39,517 nt of DNA from an uncultured Bacilli bacterium. GTDB lineage: Bacteria; Bacillota_I; Bacilli_A; RF39; UBA660. The notes under the pieces are model-generated. The model was given only the letters and a program-made list of their open reading frames with translations, was not told the origin of the DNA and searched no databases. The stretch covers positions 1 through 39,517 of the forward strand of contig CAKOZV010000011.1 of NCBI GenBank assembly GCA_934131695.1, given 5' to 3'. Position numbers and translations under genes: made by a program. Below are positions 7,991-16,975 of the stretch, one piece after another. The first letter of the stretch is position 1. Each line of letters opens with the position of its first letter.

Positions 7991-8735
7991 CTAAATCCCT
8001 CCATATCTTATCATAGTAAATACTAAACTCTTTTTTCTTTCTATTCTCAAAAGGTGTACCTCTTTCTTCAAAGTTTATCTCATATATAGACTTTAAAGTA
8101 GCTGGCCTTTTTGTTAAGACAATAACTATATCACTTAAACTAACAGCTTCTGCTATATCATGAGTTACCATCAAGACAGTTTTACCTTCCTTCTTAATCA
8201 TCTTATATAAATCATCTGCAAGAGCCACTCTAGTCATAGCATCAAGAGCTGAAAATGGCTCATCTAATAATAGTATATCAGGGTGAATTGCTAGTGTCCT
8301 AATAAGAGCAACCCTTTGTCTCATACCTCCTGATAAACTACTAGGATACTTATTCTTAAATTCTGCTAAGCCATAACTATCTAAGAGATGATTGACATAA
8401 CTAATATTATCTTCTGTCTTAATATTTTTAATCTCAAGACCTAAAAGACAATTATCTAAAATAGTTAACCAATGAAATAGACTATCCTTTTGTAACATAT
8501 ATCCTAGAACAATATTATCCTTATTAAACTTAATCTCTCCACTAGATTTATCTTCAAGTTTAGCAAGAATAGAAAGTAGGGTACTTTTTCCACAACCAGA
8601 AGGACCAACTATGGAAATAAATTTACCTTCACTAACATTATAAGAAAAATCATCAATCGCTTTAATTTCATCTTTAGTATCTTGATAATTTTTAACTAGA
8701 TGTGTTATTTCTAAGATATTATTATTTGATTTCAT
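7977..8735 (-). CDS. ABC transporter ATP-binding protein, NitT/TauT type
   Basis: A 252-residue ATPase with every catalytic motif present: Walker A GPSGCGKST (about residues 43-51), Q-loop YMLQKDSL (about 79-86), signature LSGGMRQR (about 134-141), Walker B ILLLDEPFSALD (about 154-165) and the switch His in VTHDIAEA (about 190-197). It drives the neighbouring permease. The start overlaps the end of the binding-protein remnant by 14 bases, the arrangement of an intact SBP-ATPase-permease operon. With the SBP gene cut off, the original promoter of this operon has probably been lost. Confidence 0.9.
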   Translation of the reverse strand: MKSNNNILEITHLVKNYQDTKDEIKAIDDFSYNVSEGKFISIVGPSGCGKSTLLSILAKLEDKSSGEIKFNKDNIVLGYMLQKDSLFHWLTILDNCLLGLEIKNIKTEDNISYVNHLLDSYGLAEFKNKYPSSLSGGMRQRVALIRTLAIHPDILLLDEPFSALDAMTRVALADDLYKMIKKEGKTVLMVTHDIAEAVSLSDIVIVLTKRPATLKSIYEINFEERGTPFENRKKKEFSIYYDKIWRDLDVHI

Positions 8736-9159
8736 ATTTTAATTTATCATATGAAACTTTCTTATCAAGTTCGTTAGCGTTTTCCATAATCTCTTGTAAG
8801 TGATCAAAAGATTCTTTTTTATATTCCGTTGTTTTTGGCCAAGCATCTATTTTTCTATATCTTTTAACAACATTAGTTATATCTTTTAAAGAAGTATCAG
8901 GAAATTGGTCAATTATCGCTTTAGCAACTTCTTCATCGGTAGAATTATGAACAAAATCAAGTCCCTTTTGAATAGCATCTCTAAAACTTTTAATTAAATC
9001 ATTGTTCTTAGTTAGATAACTATTTCTAGCAAAATAAGTAGTATATGGAACAACTCCTCCAAGTTCGCCAACAGATGCTACTACATAACCATATCCTTGT
9101 TTCTCTACTTGCAAAGCGTTAGGTTCACATAGTGTTATAAAAAGAAAGCACTTATCTTG
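8722..9159 (-). pseudogene. 5'-truncated ABC substrate-binding protein (NMT1/ThiY/SsuA-like)
   Basis: Only the C-terminal part of a periplasmic-type binding protein remains, about 135-145 residues of an expected 320-340. The longest start-to-stop frame begins with a TTG at 9114, but family-like residues continue upstream of it in the same frame (C-E-P-N-A-L before Q-V-E-K-Q-G-Y-G). A TAG stop is then reached at 9160-9162. The family motif Y-V-V-A-S-V-G-E-L-G-G-V-V-P-Y-T is intact. The signal peptide, lipobox and first lobe are missing, so the protein cannot work as a binding protein. Downstream, it overlaps the ATPase gene. The break falls just before the promoter of the type VII locus, so it marks a DNA junction. 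Confidence 0.75.
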
Positions 9160-9185
9160 CTAAAAAACCAAAAATTTGGTATTCT
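9157..9185 (+). promoter_or_regulatory. Possible promoter and palindrome before essC
   Basis: TTGCTA (9157-9162), a 17-base spacer and TATTCT (9180-9185) could form a promoter. The spacer contains the palindrome ACCAAA-AA-TTTGGT (9167-9180), which could be an operator. The transcript would start only a few bases before the AGGAGGG ribosome binding site (9197-9203). Confidence 0.35.
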
Positions 9186-9209
9186 TTAATAAGAATAGGA
9201 GGGACTTAA

Positions 9210-12200
9210 ATGTTAGTTTATATACTTAATAAAGAAAAACTAACAAGCTTTACCCTACCTTCCATTATCTCTGGTAGTTATTGGATAAAAGATAGTAATG
9301 AAAAAAATCTAATAAATATAAGTGAAGAAAATGGAAAGTGGAAAGCCTATAGTAATAAAAATGTAAGAATACTAGCCAATAAAGAAACCTTAAGAGAAGT
9401 TGTACTTAATGAATATCAATTTCTAATTTTACAAATAAAAGATGAAGCAGGATATTATATCCTTTATACCTCACCAGTTAATGATTTATCTTATAAATAT
9501 TTAGAAATGGAAAGAGATTGTAATTTTACTATTGGAAGTAGTAATGATAATGCTTTTAGCTGTAACAATCAGTTAATTTCTCCAAGACAAGTAGAAATAA
9601 CTTATCAAAATAGAGCTTGGCTGATAAAAGATTTGAATAGTGAATATAAAACCTTTATCAATAACAAAGCTCTTAATGGAATGGTAAGACTTAATCATGG
9701 TGATGTTATCTTTATCATGGGAGTAAAAATTATTGTTCTAGGTAATATGCTAATATATAATAATCCCTTAGAAAGTGTTACATATAATAATAATTTACCA
9801 GCTCATTTAGTTGAGAGAGAAGTTAATATTCCGGTAGTAACTACTGAAGAGGAAGAAGAAATGACTCTTTATGATAAAAATGATTATTTTGTAAGATCAC
9901 CACGTTTTGTTGAAGTAATAGATAAAGAGGAATTTAAATTAGATGCACCACCTAAAAATTCTGAACAAGAAGAGATGCCATTTATTTTAACAATAGGTCC
10001 AATGATAACTATGGCTTCTACATCTTTTGTTATGTTGTTAGTAGCCTTTATGTCTATGCAAAGTGGAACAGGAAATATAATGAATGTGTTGCCAACAATT
10101 GCTATTTCTATTTCTATGATGGCAGGAACACTCCTTTGGCCAACAATTAATAGACATTATACTAAAAAAATGCAAGAAAAGAAAAAAAATAAGTTGGAAA
10201 AAAAATATAATGAGTATCTTGTAAAAAAAGAACAAGAATTGTCAAGTATTTCTACAAAACAAAAACAGATTTTACTATCAAATAATATTAGTCCTAGTGA
10301 GTGTTACCAAATGATAATTAATAAAAGTAGGGCATTGTGGGGAAGAGAATTACATCAAAAAGATTTTCTTTCAATGCGCTTAGGATTAGGTAGGACAAAT
10401 TTATCTATTAACTTTAGTTATCCAACCGAACATTTTAGTGTAGATGATAATAACCTTGAAGATAAAATGATGCTTATTACTGAAAAATATAAGTATATTG
10501 AAGGAACCCCAGTAGTAGAAAATTTTATTACTAAAAATATAATGGCTATTTGTGGAAAGTATGAGTATATAAAGTCTTATACAAATCTATTATTACTTCA
10601 AATGGTTGCCCTTCATAGTTATTATGATTTAAAGATAGTAATTTTAACTAACGAGGCAAATGAGGAGTATTGGGATAATATAAAAATGATGCCACATTTA
10701 TTTAGTAATGATAAGGAAATAAGATTTTTTGCTAGTAACTTTGATGATGCTAAAGAGATAACTCAATACTTACAAAGAATAATGACTTCAAGAATAAGTC
10801 AAGCAGAAAAAATAAAACAAAATAGAGATCAATTATATAAGAGTTTTTCCACATACTATATGATAATAACTGATGACTATAAAATGGTCAAAAACTTTTC
10901 TTTAATTGATCAAATATTGGAAATGGATGGTAACTTAGGATTTAGCTTATTAATACTTCATCCTTCTCTTGCAAACTTACCAACTGCAACAAAAGCTTTT
11001 ATTGGAATAAATGATATGCAAAATGGGGGAATATTTGAAAGTGAAATTCAAAAAGATTCACAAAGAACCTTTACTATTGAACCAGTTGATAAATTAGACT
11101 TATCATACTGTTCCTTAAAATTAATAAATATTCCACTAGAAAATAAGGATGAGGAGTATAGTCTACCAAAATCAGTAGGTTTCTTAGAAATGTATGATGT
11201 TGGAAAAATTGAGCAATTAAATCCACTTGAAAGATGGAAAATTAATAATCCAATAAATAGTTTATCAGTACCAATTGGGTTATCAATTGATGGGAATTTA
11301 TTTAAATTAGATTTACATGAAAAAGAAGAAGGACCCCATGGTTTGATAGCTGGTATGACTGGTTCAGGTAAATCTGAATTTATAATTACTTATATTTTAT
11401 CTATGGCTATTAATTTTCATCCAAGTGAAGTTCAATTTGTCCTAATAGATTATAAAGGAGGAGGATTAGTTGGTGCTTTTGAAAGTCAAGATAAAAAAAT
11501 AGTATTACCTCATTTAGCAGGAACGATAACTAACCTAGAAACAGCTGATATTAATAGAGCATTATCATCAATTGAAAGTGAACTTAAAAGAAGACAAAAA
11601 CTTTTTAACGAAGCACGTGAAAAATTAGGAGAAGGAACAATTGATATTTATAAGTATCAAAAGTATTATCGTGAAGGCATGCTAGATACAGAAGTATCAC
11701 ACTTATTTATAATTTCTGATGAGTTTGCGGAACTTAAAAGTCAACAACCAGAATTTATGGATCAATTAATATCGACAGCCCGTATTGGTCGTTCTTTGGG
11801 AGTACATTTAATACTAGCTACCCAAAAGCCAAGTGGAGTAGTAAATGATCAAATATGGTCTAACTCTAGATTTAAGGTATGTTTAAAGGTTCAAGATGCG
11901 AGTGATTCAAATGAAGTAATTAAAAGGGCAGATGCAGCCATGATAAAAGAAGCAGGTAGATTTTATTTGCAAGTAGGTTATGATGAATTATTTGCTCAAG
12001 GTCAAGCTGCTTGGGCAGGAGCTCCCTATGTTCCGTTAGATAAGGTTTATCATCAAAAAGATGATTCTATTGTGTTTATTGATGAAATAGGAAAGAGTAT
12101 AAAAAGTATTGATGCTCCAAAAGTAAATGTTAAAGTTGAAGGTGAACAGTTACCAAATATTGTTAAATATTTATCATCACTTGCAGAAAAGAACAATATC

Positions 12201-13757
12201 TTTGTTAAGCAACTATGGTTACCTAAACTTGCTAGTGTAATTTATCTAGATAATTTAAAGAGTAAATATAACTTTGTAAGAAAACCATTTGATGTAGAAT
12301 TAGTAATTGGTGAATATGATGATCCAGCTAATCAAAAGCAAGGATTATTATCTATTGATTTAGAAGAAAAAGGAAATGTTGTAATTTATAGTATGACTGA
12401 AAAGAATACTATTACTAATACAATTTTATATTCACTAATAACAACTTACACAACAGAAGAAGTTAATATCTATGCCTTAGACTTTGATAATGAAACATTA
12501 AAAATATATGAGAATGCTCCACAAGTTGGTGACATAATCTTTGCTAATGAAGAAGAAAAAGTAGATAAGTTGATTAAGCTTTTAATGGTAGAAATAGAAA
12601 AGAGAAAGAAATTATTTCAAGACTTTAATGGTAGTTATAGTTTCTATTGTTCTCATTCAGGAAAGACATTGCCGGCTATTGTCTTTATGATATCTGGCTA
12701 TGAGAACTTTAAAGAAAGTTTTGAGGATTTTGAGCAGGATGTTGCTAAAGTAGCAAGAGATGGTGCTAAGTATGGAATATATACTATTATAACAGCTATT
12801 AGTGATAGAGCATTAAGACTTAGTATGCGATCTAATTTTTCAACTATTATTCCTCTAAAATTATCAGCACCAATTGAATATAATATGTTGCTTGGTAAAA
12901 AAGCACCATTAATAGCAGATATAAATAATCGTGGAGTTGTTTTAATAGATGATGCTCCATATGAATTTCAAACTGCTACAGTTTGTGAAAATGATAAGTT
13001 AAATGACTATGTTAAAAAGGTAATAGTAGCATTAAATGAACAAATCAAAACAAGAGCTAGTAGAGTACCAGTATTGCCAGAAAAAGTAACTATAAATGAT
13101 GTTAGTCCAGCTCTTAAGGATTTAACTAGTGTTCCAGTTGGAATTGAAAAGGAAACACTTAATATTGCAACCTATAACTTCAAGAAGAATCTTATTAGTT
13201 TAATTAATTCTGAAGATATAACGGCACTTGCTAATTTAACAAAATTAATGATTAAAGAAACAACTAGTTTAGCAAATGTTGAAACAATGGTTCTTGATTT
13301 AAAAGACTTTTATGATGAAAATACCTTTACAAATGTTATTTATCATAACTCAGCAATAGACTCACTTAAATTTCTTAATGATGAAGTGTTTAGAACTGAT
13401 AGAACCAATAATTTAATAGTATTTATTACTGGAATGGAAAAACTAATTAGTAGTTTAGATCCAACAATCAAGTCTAATCTAGTAACATTATTTACTAAAA
13501 TAAGTGAACTTAAAAATGTTTCTATTGTATTTGTTGGACGAGTTGTTGAGATAAAACCATTTGCATATGAACCATGGTTTAAACAGTTTGTATCAAATGA
13601 TGGTGGAATATATATTGGAAGAGGAATTAATAACAATACACTTTATAGTATTTCAACCTCATTTAGAATATTAAATGAACAAATACCAGCTAACTTTGGA
13701 TATGTAGTTGATAATGGTATAGCAACTAGAATTAAAGTTTTAGAAGGTGAAGAATAA
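9210..13757 (+). CDS. essC: Type VII secretion membrane ATPase EssC
   Basis: EssC (YukBA) is the FtsK/SpoIIIE-type motor of the Firmicutes type VII secretion system. At 1515 residues it has the usual length. The N-terminal 190 residues contain two FHA-like modules (for example I-G-S-S-N-D-N near residue 109 and NHGDVIF near 167). Two membrane segments follow at about 256-280 and 287-306. The first ATPase domain has Walker A AGMTGSGKSE (about 712-721), VLIDYKGGG, Walker B LFIISDEFAEL (about 831-841) and LILATQKPSG. The later two ATPase domains lack Walker A lysines (VVIYSMTEKN in D2), as is common in T7SSb. The ATG overlaps nothing and has a strong AGGAGGG site. The last base is shared with the yukD start. 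Confidence 0.93.
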   Translation: MLVYILNKEKLTSFTLPSIISGSYWIKDSNEKNLINISEENGKWKAYSNKNVRILANKETLREVVLNEYQFLILQIKDEAGYYILYTSPVNDLSYKYLEMERDCNFTIGSSNDNAFSCNNQLISPRQVEITYQNRAWLIKDLNSEYKTFINNKALNGMVRLNHGDVIFIMGVKIIVLGNMLIYNNPLESVTYNNNLPAHLVEREVNIPVVTTEEEEEMTLYDKNDYFVRSPRFVEVIDKEEFKLDAPPKNSEQEEMPFILTIGPMITMASTSFVMLLVAFMSMQSGTGNIMNVLPTIAISISMMAGTLLWPTINRHYTKKMQEKKKNKLEKKYNEYLVKKEQELSSISTKQKQILLSNNISPSECYQMIINKSRALWGRELHQKDFLSMRLGLGRTNLSINFSYPTEHFSVDDNNLEDKMMLITEKYKYIEGTPVVENFITKNIMAICGKYEYIKSYTNLLLLQMVALHSYYDLKIVILTNEANEEYWDNIKMMPHLFSNDKEIRFFASNFDDAKEITQYLQRIMTSRISQAEKIKQNRDQLYKSFSTYYMIITDDYKMVKNFSLIDQILEMDGNLGFSLLILHPSLANLPTATKAFIGINDMQNGGIFESEIQKDSQRTFTIEPVDKLDLSYCSLKLINIPLENKDEEYSLPKSVGFLEMYDVGKIEQLNPLERWKINNPINSLSVPIGLSIDGNLFKLDLHEKEEGPHGLIAGMTGSGKSEFIITYILSMAINFHPSEVQFVLIDYKGGGLVGAFESQDKKIVLPHLAGTITNLETADINRALSSIESELKRRQKLFNEAREKLGEGTIDIYKYQKYYREGMLDTEVSHLFIISDEFAELKSQQPEFMDQLISTARIGRSLGVHLILATQKPSGVVNDQIWSNSRFKVCLKVQDASDSNEVIKRADAAMIKEAGRFYLQVGYDELFAQGQAAWAGAPYVPLDKVYHQKDDSIVFIDEIGKSIKSIDAPKVNVKVEGEQLPNIVKYLSSLAEKNNIFVKQLWLPKLASVIYLDNLKSKYNFVRKPFDVELVIGEYDDPANQKQGLLSIDLEEKGNVVIYSMTEKNTITNTILYSLITTYTTEEVNIYALDFDNETLKIYENAPQVGDIIFANEEEKVDKLIKLLMVEIEKRKKLFQDFNGSYSFYCSHSGKTLPAIVFMISGYENFKESFEDFEQDVAKVARDGAKYGIYTIITAISDRALRLSMRSNFSTIIPLKLSAPIEYNMLLGKKAPLIADINNRGVVLIDDAPYEFQTATVCENDKLNDYVKKVIVALNEQIKTRASRVPVLPEKVTINDVSPALKDLTSVPVGIEKETLNIATYNFKKNLISLINSEDITALANLTKLMIKETTSLANVETMVLDLKDFYDENTFTNVIYHNSAIDSLKFLNDEVFRTDRTNNLIVFITGMEKLISSLDPTIKSNLVTLFTKISELKNVSIVFVGRVVEIKPFAYEPWFKQFVSNDGGIYIGRGINNNTLYSISTSFRILNEQIPANFGYVVDNGIATRIKVLEGEE

Positions 13758-14011
13758 TGGAAGATAAAGTTTTAGTAACAATAGTAGTACCATTAATTGA
13801 AAAAAAGTATGAGGTATTTCTTCCTGTTAATAAAAAAATAGGAGAAATATCTTCCTTACTTGCTAAAGGCTTAGTAGATGTATCAAATGGATATTACATT
13901 ATTACAAATAAAGAAAAATTTTATAATAAAATTACTGGAAAAGAATATAATAATAATACTGTTTTAAAAAGAACTGATATTAGACATGGTACTCAATTGA
14001 TTTTTATGTAA
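13757..14011 (+). CDS. yukD: Ubiquitin-like type VII secretion accessory protein EsaB/YukD
   Basis: An 84-residue small protein of the YukD/EsaB family, a ubiquitin-like beta-grasp fold without the C-terminal Gly-Gly. It has the family pattern V-x-I-V-V-P, F-L-P-V-N-K-K-I near residues 22-29, and an R-x-G-T-Q-L-I-F-M end. EsaB is a regulator or assembly factor of T7SSb. The ATG overlaps the essC TAA (TAATG), so the two are co-translated. In most Firmicutes yukD lies before essC; here it lies after it. Confidence 0.85.
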   Translation: MEDKVLVTIVVPLIEKKYEVFLPVNKKIGEISSLLAKGLVDVSNGYYIITNKEKFYNKITGKEYNNNTVLKRTDIRHGTQLIFM

Positions 14012-14083
14012 AATAATGTAAATATGGTTGATTAGAAAAAAAATGTATGTTAAAGTTAAATCATAGAAAGGTAGGAGAAAAAT

Positions 14084-14368
14084 ATGGCATACAATGATTC
14101 AGTATATTTTCAACAAGAAAAGATTCAACAAGTTGTTTCACTATTGTCTGAAACAAGAGATGGTATGATTAAAATTAAGGATGAATTAGTTCAATATAAT
14201 GAAGAACAATTAAAATTATATTGGTCTACAGCAGGAAGTGCTTTAGCACAGTCAAGATTAGAAAGCTTTATAAATAGTGATGTGCAAAGTTTTATTGATT
14301 ACATTACTGCAAGAATTGAAGAATTAGATTCATCAGTTAATTATGTAAATCAAATGGATGAAGCTTAG
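14084..14368 (+). CDS. WXG100-like small secreted protein 1
   Basis: A 94-residue, almost entirely helical protein with a central turn Y-W-S-T-A-G-S-A at about residues 46-53, so it should fold as the helical hairpin of ESAT-6/EsxA proteins. The turn is W-x-x-x-G rather than the canonical W-x-G. The C-terminus reads Y-V-N-Q-M-D-E-A, close to but not exactly the Y-x-x-x-D/E export signal. It is preceded by GGTAGGAG. A weak promoter (TTGATT-17-TAAAGT, 14028-14056) may boost expression over essC. The location behind essC and yukD supports a T7SS substrate or partner role. Confidence 0.72.
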   Translation: MAYNDSVYFQQEKIQQVVSLLSETRDGMIKIKDELVQYNEEQLKLYWSTAGSALAQSRLESFINSDVQSFIDYITARIEELDSSVNYVNQMDEA

Positions 14369-14382
14369 AAGGAGGAAATAAT

Positions 14383-14688
14383 ATGGATAGAAAAGAAGCA
14401 TCAGTTACTGCAATATTAGAAGGCATTGATTATTTAAAAACACAATTTGATAATCATATGACTGAAGAGACAGATCAAGTAAACGAAGCCTATGATAGTT
14501 TAAAAGCTGGCGGATTAACTAGTCAAAAAATTGATGAAATTTTTAATGAGATAAAAGCAAAAATCAATGGTTTAAAACAAGAATTTGAAACAGTAGAAGC
14601 AAATATTAAAAATGATTTAACAACTTCTGCTGAAACAATTGATACAGCTGATAAGAGTATTCTTGATACTTTAAGTCAAGGAAAATAA
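14383..14688 (+). CDS. Small helical-hairpin T7SS-associated protein 2 (no Trp turn)
   Basis: A 101-residue protein with long acidic, amphipathic helices, broken by a turn L-K-A-G-G-L at about residues 42-47. No Trp is present, so it is not a classical WXG100 protein. Size, position 14 bases after WXG100-like protein 1 and helical pattern suggest it is its heterodimer partner or a targeting chaperone for the downstream large substrates, as LXG effectors have. It has an AGAAGGAGG ribosome binding site. The gene ends at an intrinsic terminator, so proteins 1 and 2 may be made in larger amounts than the genes after it. Confidence 0.62.
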   Translation: MDRKEASVTAILEGIDYLKTQFDNHMTEETDQVNEAYDSLKAGGLTSQKIDEIFNEIKAKINGLKQEFETVEANIKNDLTTSAETIDTADKSILDTLSQGK

Positions 14689-14691
14689 TAG

Positions 14692-14716
14692 GCAATACGA
14701 TTTGTATTGCTTTTTT
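14692..14716 (+). terminator. Intrinsic terminator inside the type VII locus
   Basis: GCAATAC (14692-14698) pairs perfectly with GTATTGC (14704-14710) and six T follow. It lies between the second and third small protein genes. Because no clear promoter lies between it and the next gene at 14735, it probably lets only part of the transcripts pass. Confidence 0.85.
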
Positions 14717-14734
14717 AGAATAGGAGGAATATAA

Positions 14735-15052
14735 ATGGCAATTTCATACAATCAAGTTATAAATACAGAAAAAGAAATTATAGCCGCTCAACAAGAATTA
14801 CCGGAAGCAGGTCAATTTAAGGCCTCAATCTCTTCTTTAAGAGATACACTTTTAATTTTAAAAGATGTATGGAATACAGAAGGAGGAGCTAATCAAATTG
14901 GAAAACTTAATAGTTGTATTGAAGAACTAGAAAATTACTCTTCTTATATTGAAGAACAATTACAGGCATTAAAAAGTGCTAAAGTAACTTATACTACTTA
15001 TCATCATAAAGAATTGATTAACACTGAACCTATAAATAATAAAGTGATTTAA
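14735..15052 (+). CDS. WXG100-like small protein 3
   Basis: A 105-residue helical protein with a central turn V-W-N-T-E-G-G at about residues 45-51, again W-x-x-x-G. The second helix carries L-E-N-Y-S-S-Y-I-E-E-Q, and a polar tail of about 20 residues (T-T-Y-H-H-K onward) extends beyond the hairpin. It is preceded by AATAGGAGGAAT. It lies directly before two large putative substrates and 24 bases from the first of them, which suggests it may pair with their N-terminal helices. Assignment rests on size, turn motif and context. Confidence 0.65.
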   Translation: MAISYNQVINTEKEIIAAQQELPEAGQFKASISSLRDTLLILKDVWNTEGGANQIGKLNSCIEELENYSSYIEEQLQALKSAKVTYTTYHHKELINTEPINNKVI

Positions 15053-15075
15053 TCATATGTAGGGAGAAAAATAAA

Positions 15076-15776
15076 ATGGCAAATGTTAGTGTAAGTGGAA
15101 TAGAAGGAACAGTAAACGAGGTTAAAGGTGTTAATGATACTTTGAAAGCAGCTGCAACTCAAACTAGTGCTTCTGGTGATAGAATAAGTAAATTAGCTAC
15201 TGAGTTTGCAAGTTATAATGGGAAAATAGTAGCAGAAAAGTCACCTAGACAAACTAGTTACAGTGATTCAAATTATAGATATCATTATAGAGAATATGAT
15301 ACATGGGTTACTACCACAGGAGGACTTTCTGCTAAGGCAAGTTATTTAGCCGATAAAGCTGAAGAAATAAACAGTATTGTGGATAAAATAAGCAAGGAAG
15401 TAGCAGATACTCAAACTATTGCAACAGCAATCCAAGGGTATATTGATACAATTCAAGGAATATTAGAAAATGATAGTATTGCTGCTAGTATAAGTTCAAC
15501 AGCTATATCTTCAGCATTTTTGGCTTTAGGTAGAGACGGTGTAGCTAAAGCTAATTTAGCAACAAATGGTTCAGATATTAATAGTAGAAACTTTCTTGAC
15601 TATGATGGTATAAAAGATGATGAAAAGTTAAATGGAGGATTATTATCTTTTGAAAAACAAGACGATGGAAGCTATTTAGTTAAGAAAGATGGAGAGTCTA
15701 CAGGTTATTATACAACAGGTTTAGCAGCTGGACTTTATATGAAAACTTTAACGACTGCTGTTGGAAAAGAATATAG
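15076..15776 (+). repeat. Direct duplication, copy 1 (N-terminal part of substrate A)
   Basis: About 700 bases nearly identical to 16275-16975, offset by 1199 bases. Identity ends abruptly at the codons for G-K-E-Y. Confidence 0.9.
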
Positions 15777-16236
15777 TAATAAGTCTAGTAATCTTAAGAA
15801 AGAGGTAAAATCAGGACTGGATGACATCAAAGATGATGAAAGTTCTAATAAAAAAGTCACTTTACCCAAAGATAATTCAACCAGCAAGAAAGCAGAAACT
15901 AATGATGAACATAGTTATAGAGAAACCGATGCAATTCAGATTGATTATCCGAATACTACAAAAAATTTAACAACAGAGTATAAAGCAAGAATGCAAGATG
16001 ATTTATTTTCCCAAGCACTTATTGGAAAGCAAGATTATGTTGTTCCGGAAGGAAAAAATTTATATGTCAAAGATAAACTAATAGCTAAATCTGGAGATGT
16101 ATTAAAATATAATAATAGCTCTAACAACTATTCTATTTTAAGTAGTAAGGGAACTAAACAAAACTTAACTAATTATTCATCAAATTTTCTATCTAATGGA
16201 GTATTCAAAAGCACTTTATTAAAAAATAAAAAATAG
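15076..16236 (+). CDS. Putative type VII substrate A (conserved N-terminus, unique C-terminus)
   Basis: A 386-residue protein. Residues 1-228 are nearly the same as in the next gene; after G-K-E-Y the two differ completely. The N-terminal part is mostly helical: a first helix (about 8-50), an insert with Y-D-T-W-V-T-T-T-G-G (about 72-81), and long helices to about 135 with the alanine-rich stretch S-I-S-S-T-A-I-S-S-A. The pattern resembles the helical delivery domain of T7SS effectors but has no LXG motif at the start. The C-terminal 110 residues look beta-rich (D-Y-V-V-P-E-G-K-N-L-Y-V-K-D) and resemble no toxin domain I know. No signal peptide and no obvious immunity gene are present. Context makes secretion by EssC likely; the activity is unknown. 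Confidence 0.62.
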   Translation: MANVSVSGIEGTVNEVKGVNDTLKAAATQTSASGDRISKLATEFASYNGKIVAEKSPRQTSYSDSNYRYHYREYDTWVTTTGGLSAKASYLADKAEEINSIVDKISKEVADTQTIATAIQGYIDTIQGILENDSIAASISSTAISSAFLALGRDGVAKANLATNGSDINSRNFLDYDGIKDDEKLNGGLLSFEKQDDGSYLVKKDGESTGYYTTGLAAGLYMKTLTTAVGKEYSNKSSNLKKEVKSGLDDIKDDESSNKKVTLPKDNSTSKKAETNDEHSYRETDAIQIDYPNTTKNLTTEYKARMQDDLFSQALIGKQDYVVPEGKNLYVKDKLIAKSGDVLKYNNSSNNYSILSSKGTKQNLTNYSSNFLSNGVFKSTLLKNKK

Positions 16237-16274
16237 AAAATAAGTTACTTAAACAAAATAAAGGAGGAGAAAAA

Positions 16275-16975
16275 ATGGCAAATGTTAGTGTAAGTGGAAT
16301 AGAAGGAACAGCAAGCGAAATTCAAGGTGTTAATGATACTTTGAAAGCAGCTGCAACTCAAACTAGTACTTCTGGTGATAGAATAAGTAAATTAGCTACT
16401 GAGTTTGCAAGTTATAATGGGGAAATAGTAGCAGAAAAGTCACCAAGACAAACTAGTTACAGTGATTCAAATTATAGATATCATTATAGAGAATATGATA
16501 CATGGGTTATTACTACAGGAGGACTTTCTGCTAAGGCAAGTTATTTAGCCAATAAAGCTGAAGAAATAAACAGTATTGTGGATAAAATAAGTAAGGAAGT
16601 AGCAGATACTCAAACTATTGCAACAGCAATCCAAGGATATATTGATACAATCCAAGGAATATTAGAAAATGATAGTATTGCTGCTAGTATAAGTTCAACA
16701 GCTATATCTTCAGCATTTTTGGCTTTAGGTAGAGACGGTGTAGCTAAAGCTAATTTAGCAACAAATGGTTCAGATATTAATAGTAGAAACTTTCTTGACT
16801 ATGATAGCATAAAAGATGATGAAAAATTAAATGGAGGATTATTATCTTTTGAAAAACAAGATGATGGAAGCTATTTAATTAAGAAAGATGGAGAGTCTAC
16901 AGGTTATTATACAACAGGTTTAGCAGCTGGACTTTATATGAAGACTTTAACAACTACTGTTGGAAAAGAATATAA
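16275..16975 (+). repeat. Direct duplication, copy 2 (N-terminal part of substrate B)
   Basis: Second copy of the 700-base unit at 15076-15776. The few differences are scattered and often silent, so the duplication is recent or kept alike by gene conversion. Confidence 0.9.
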
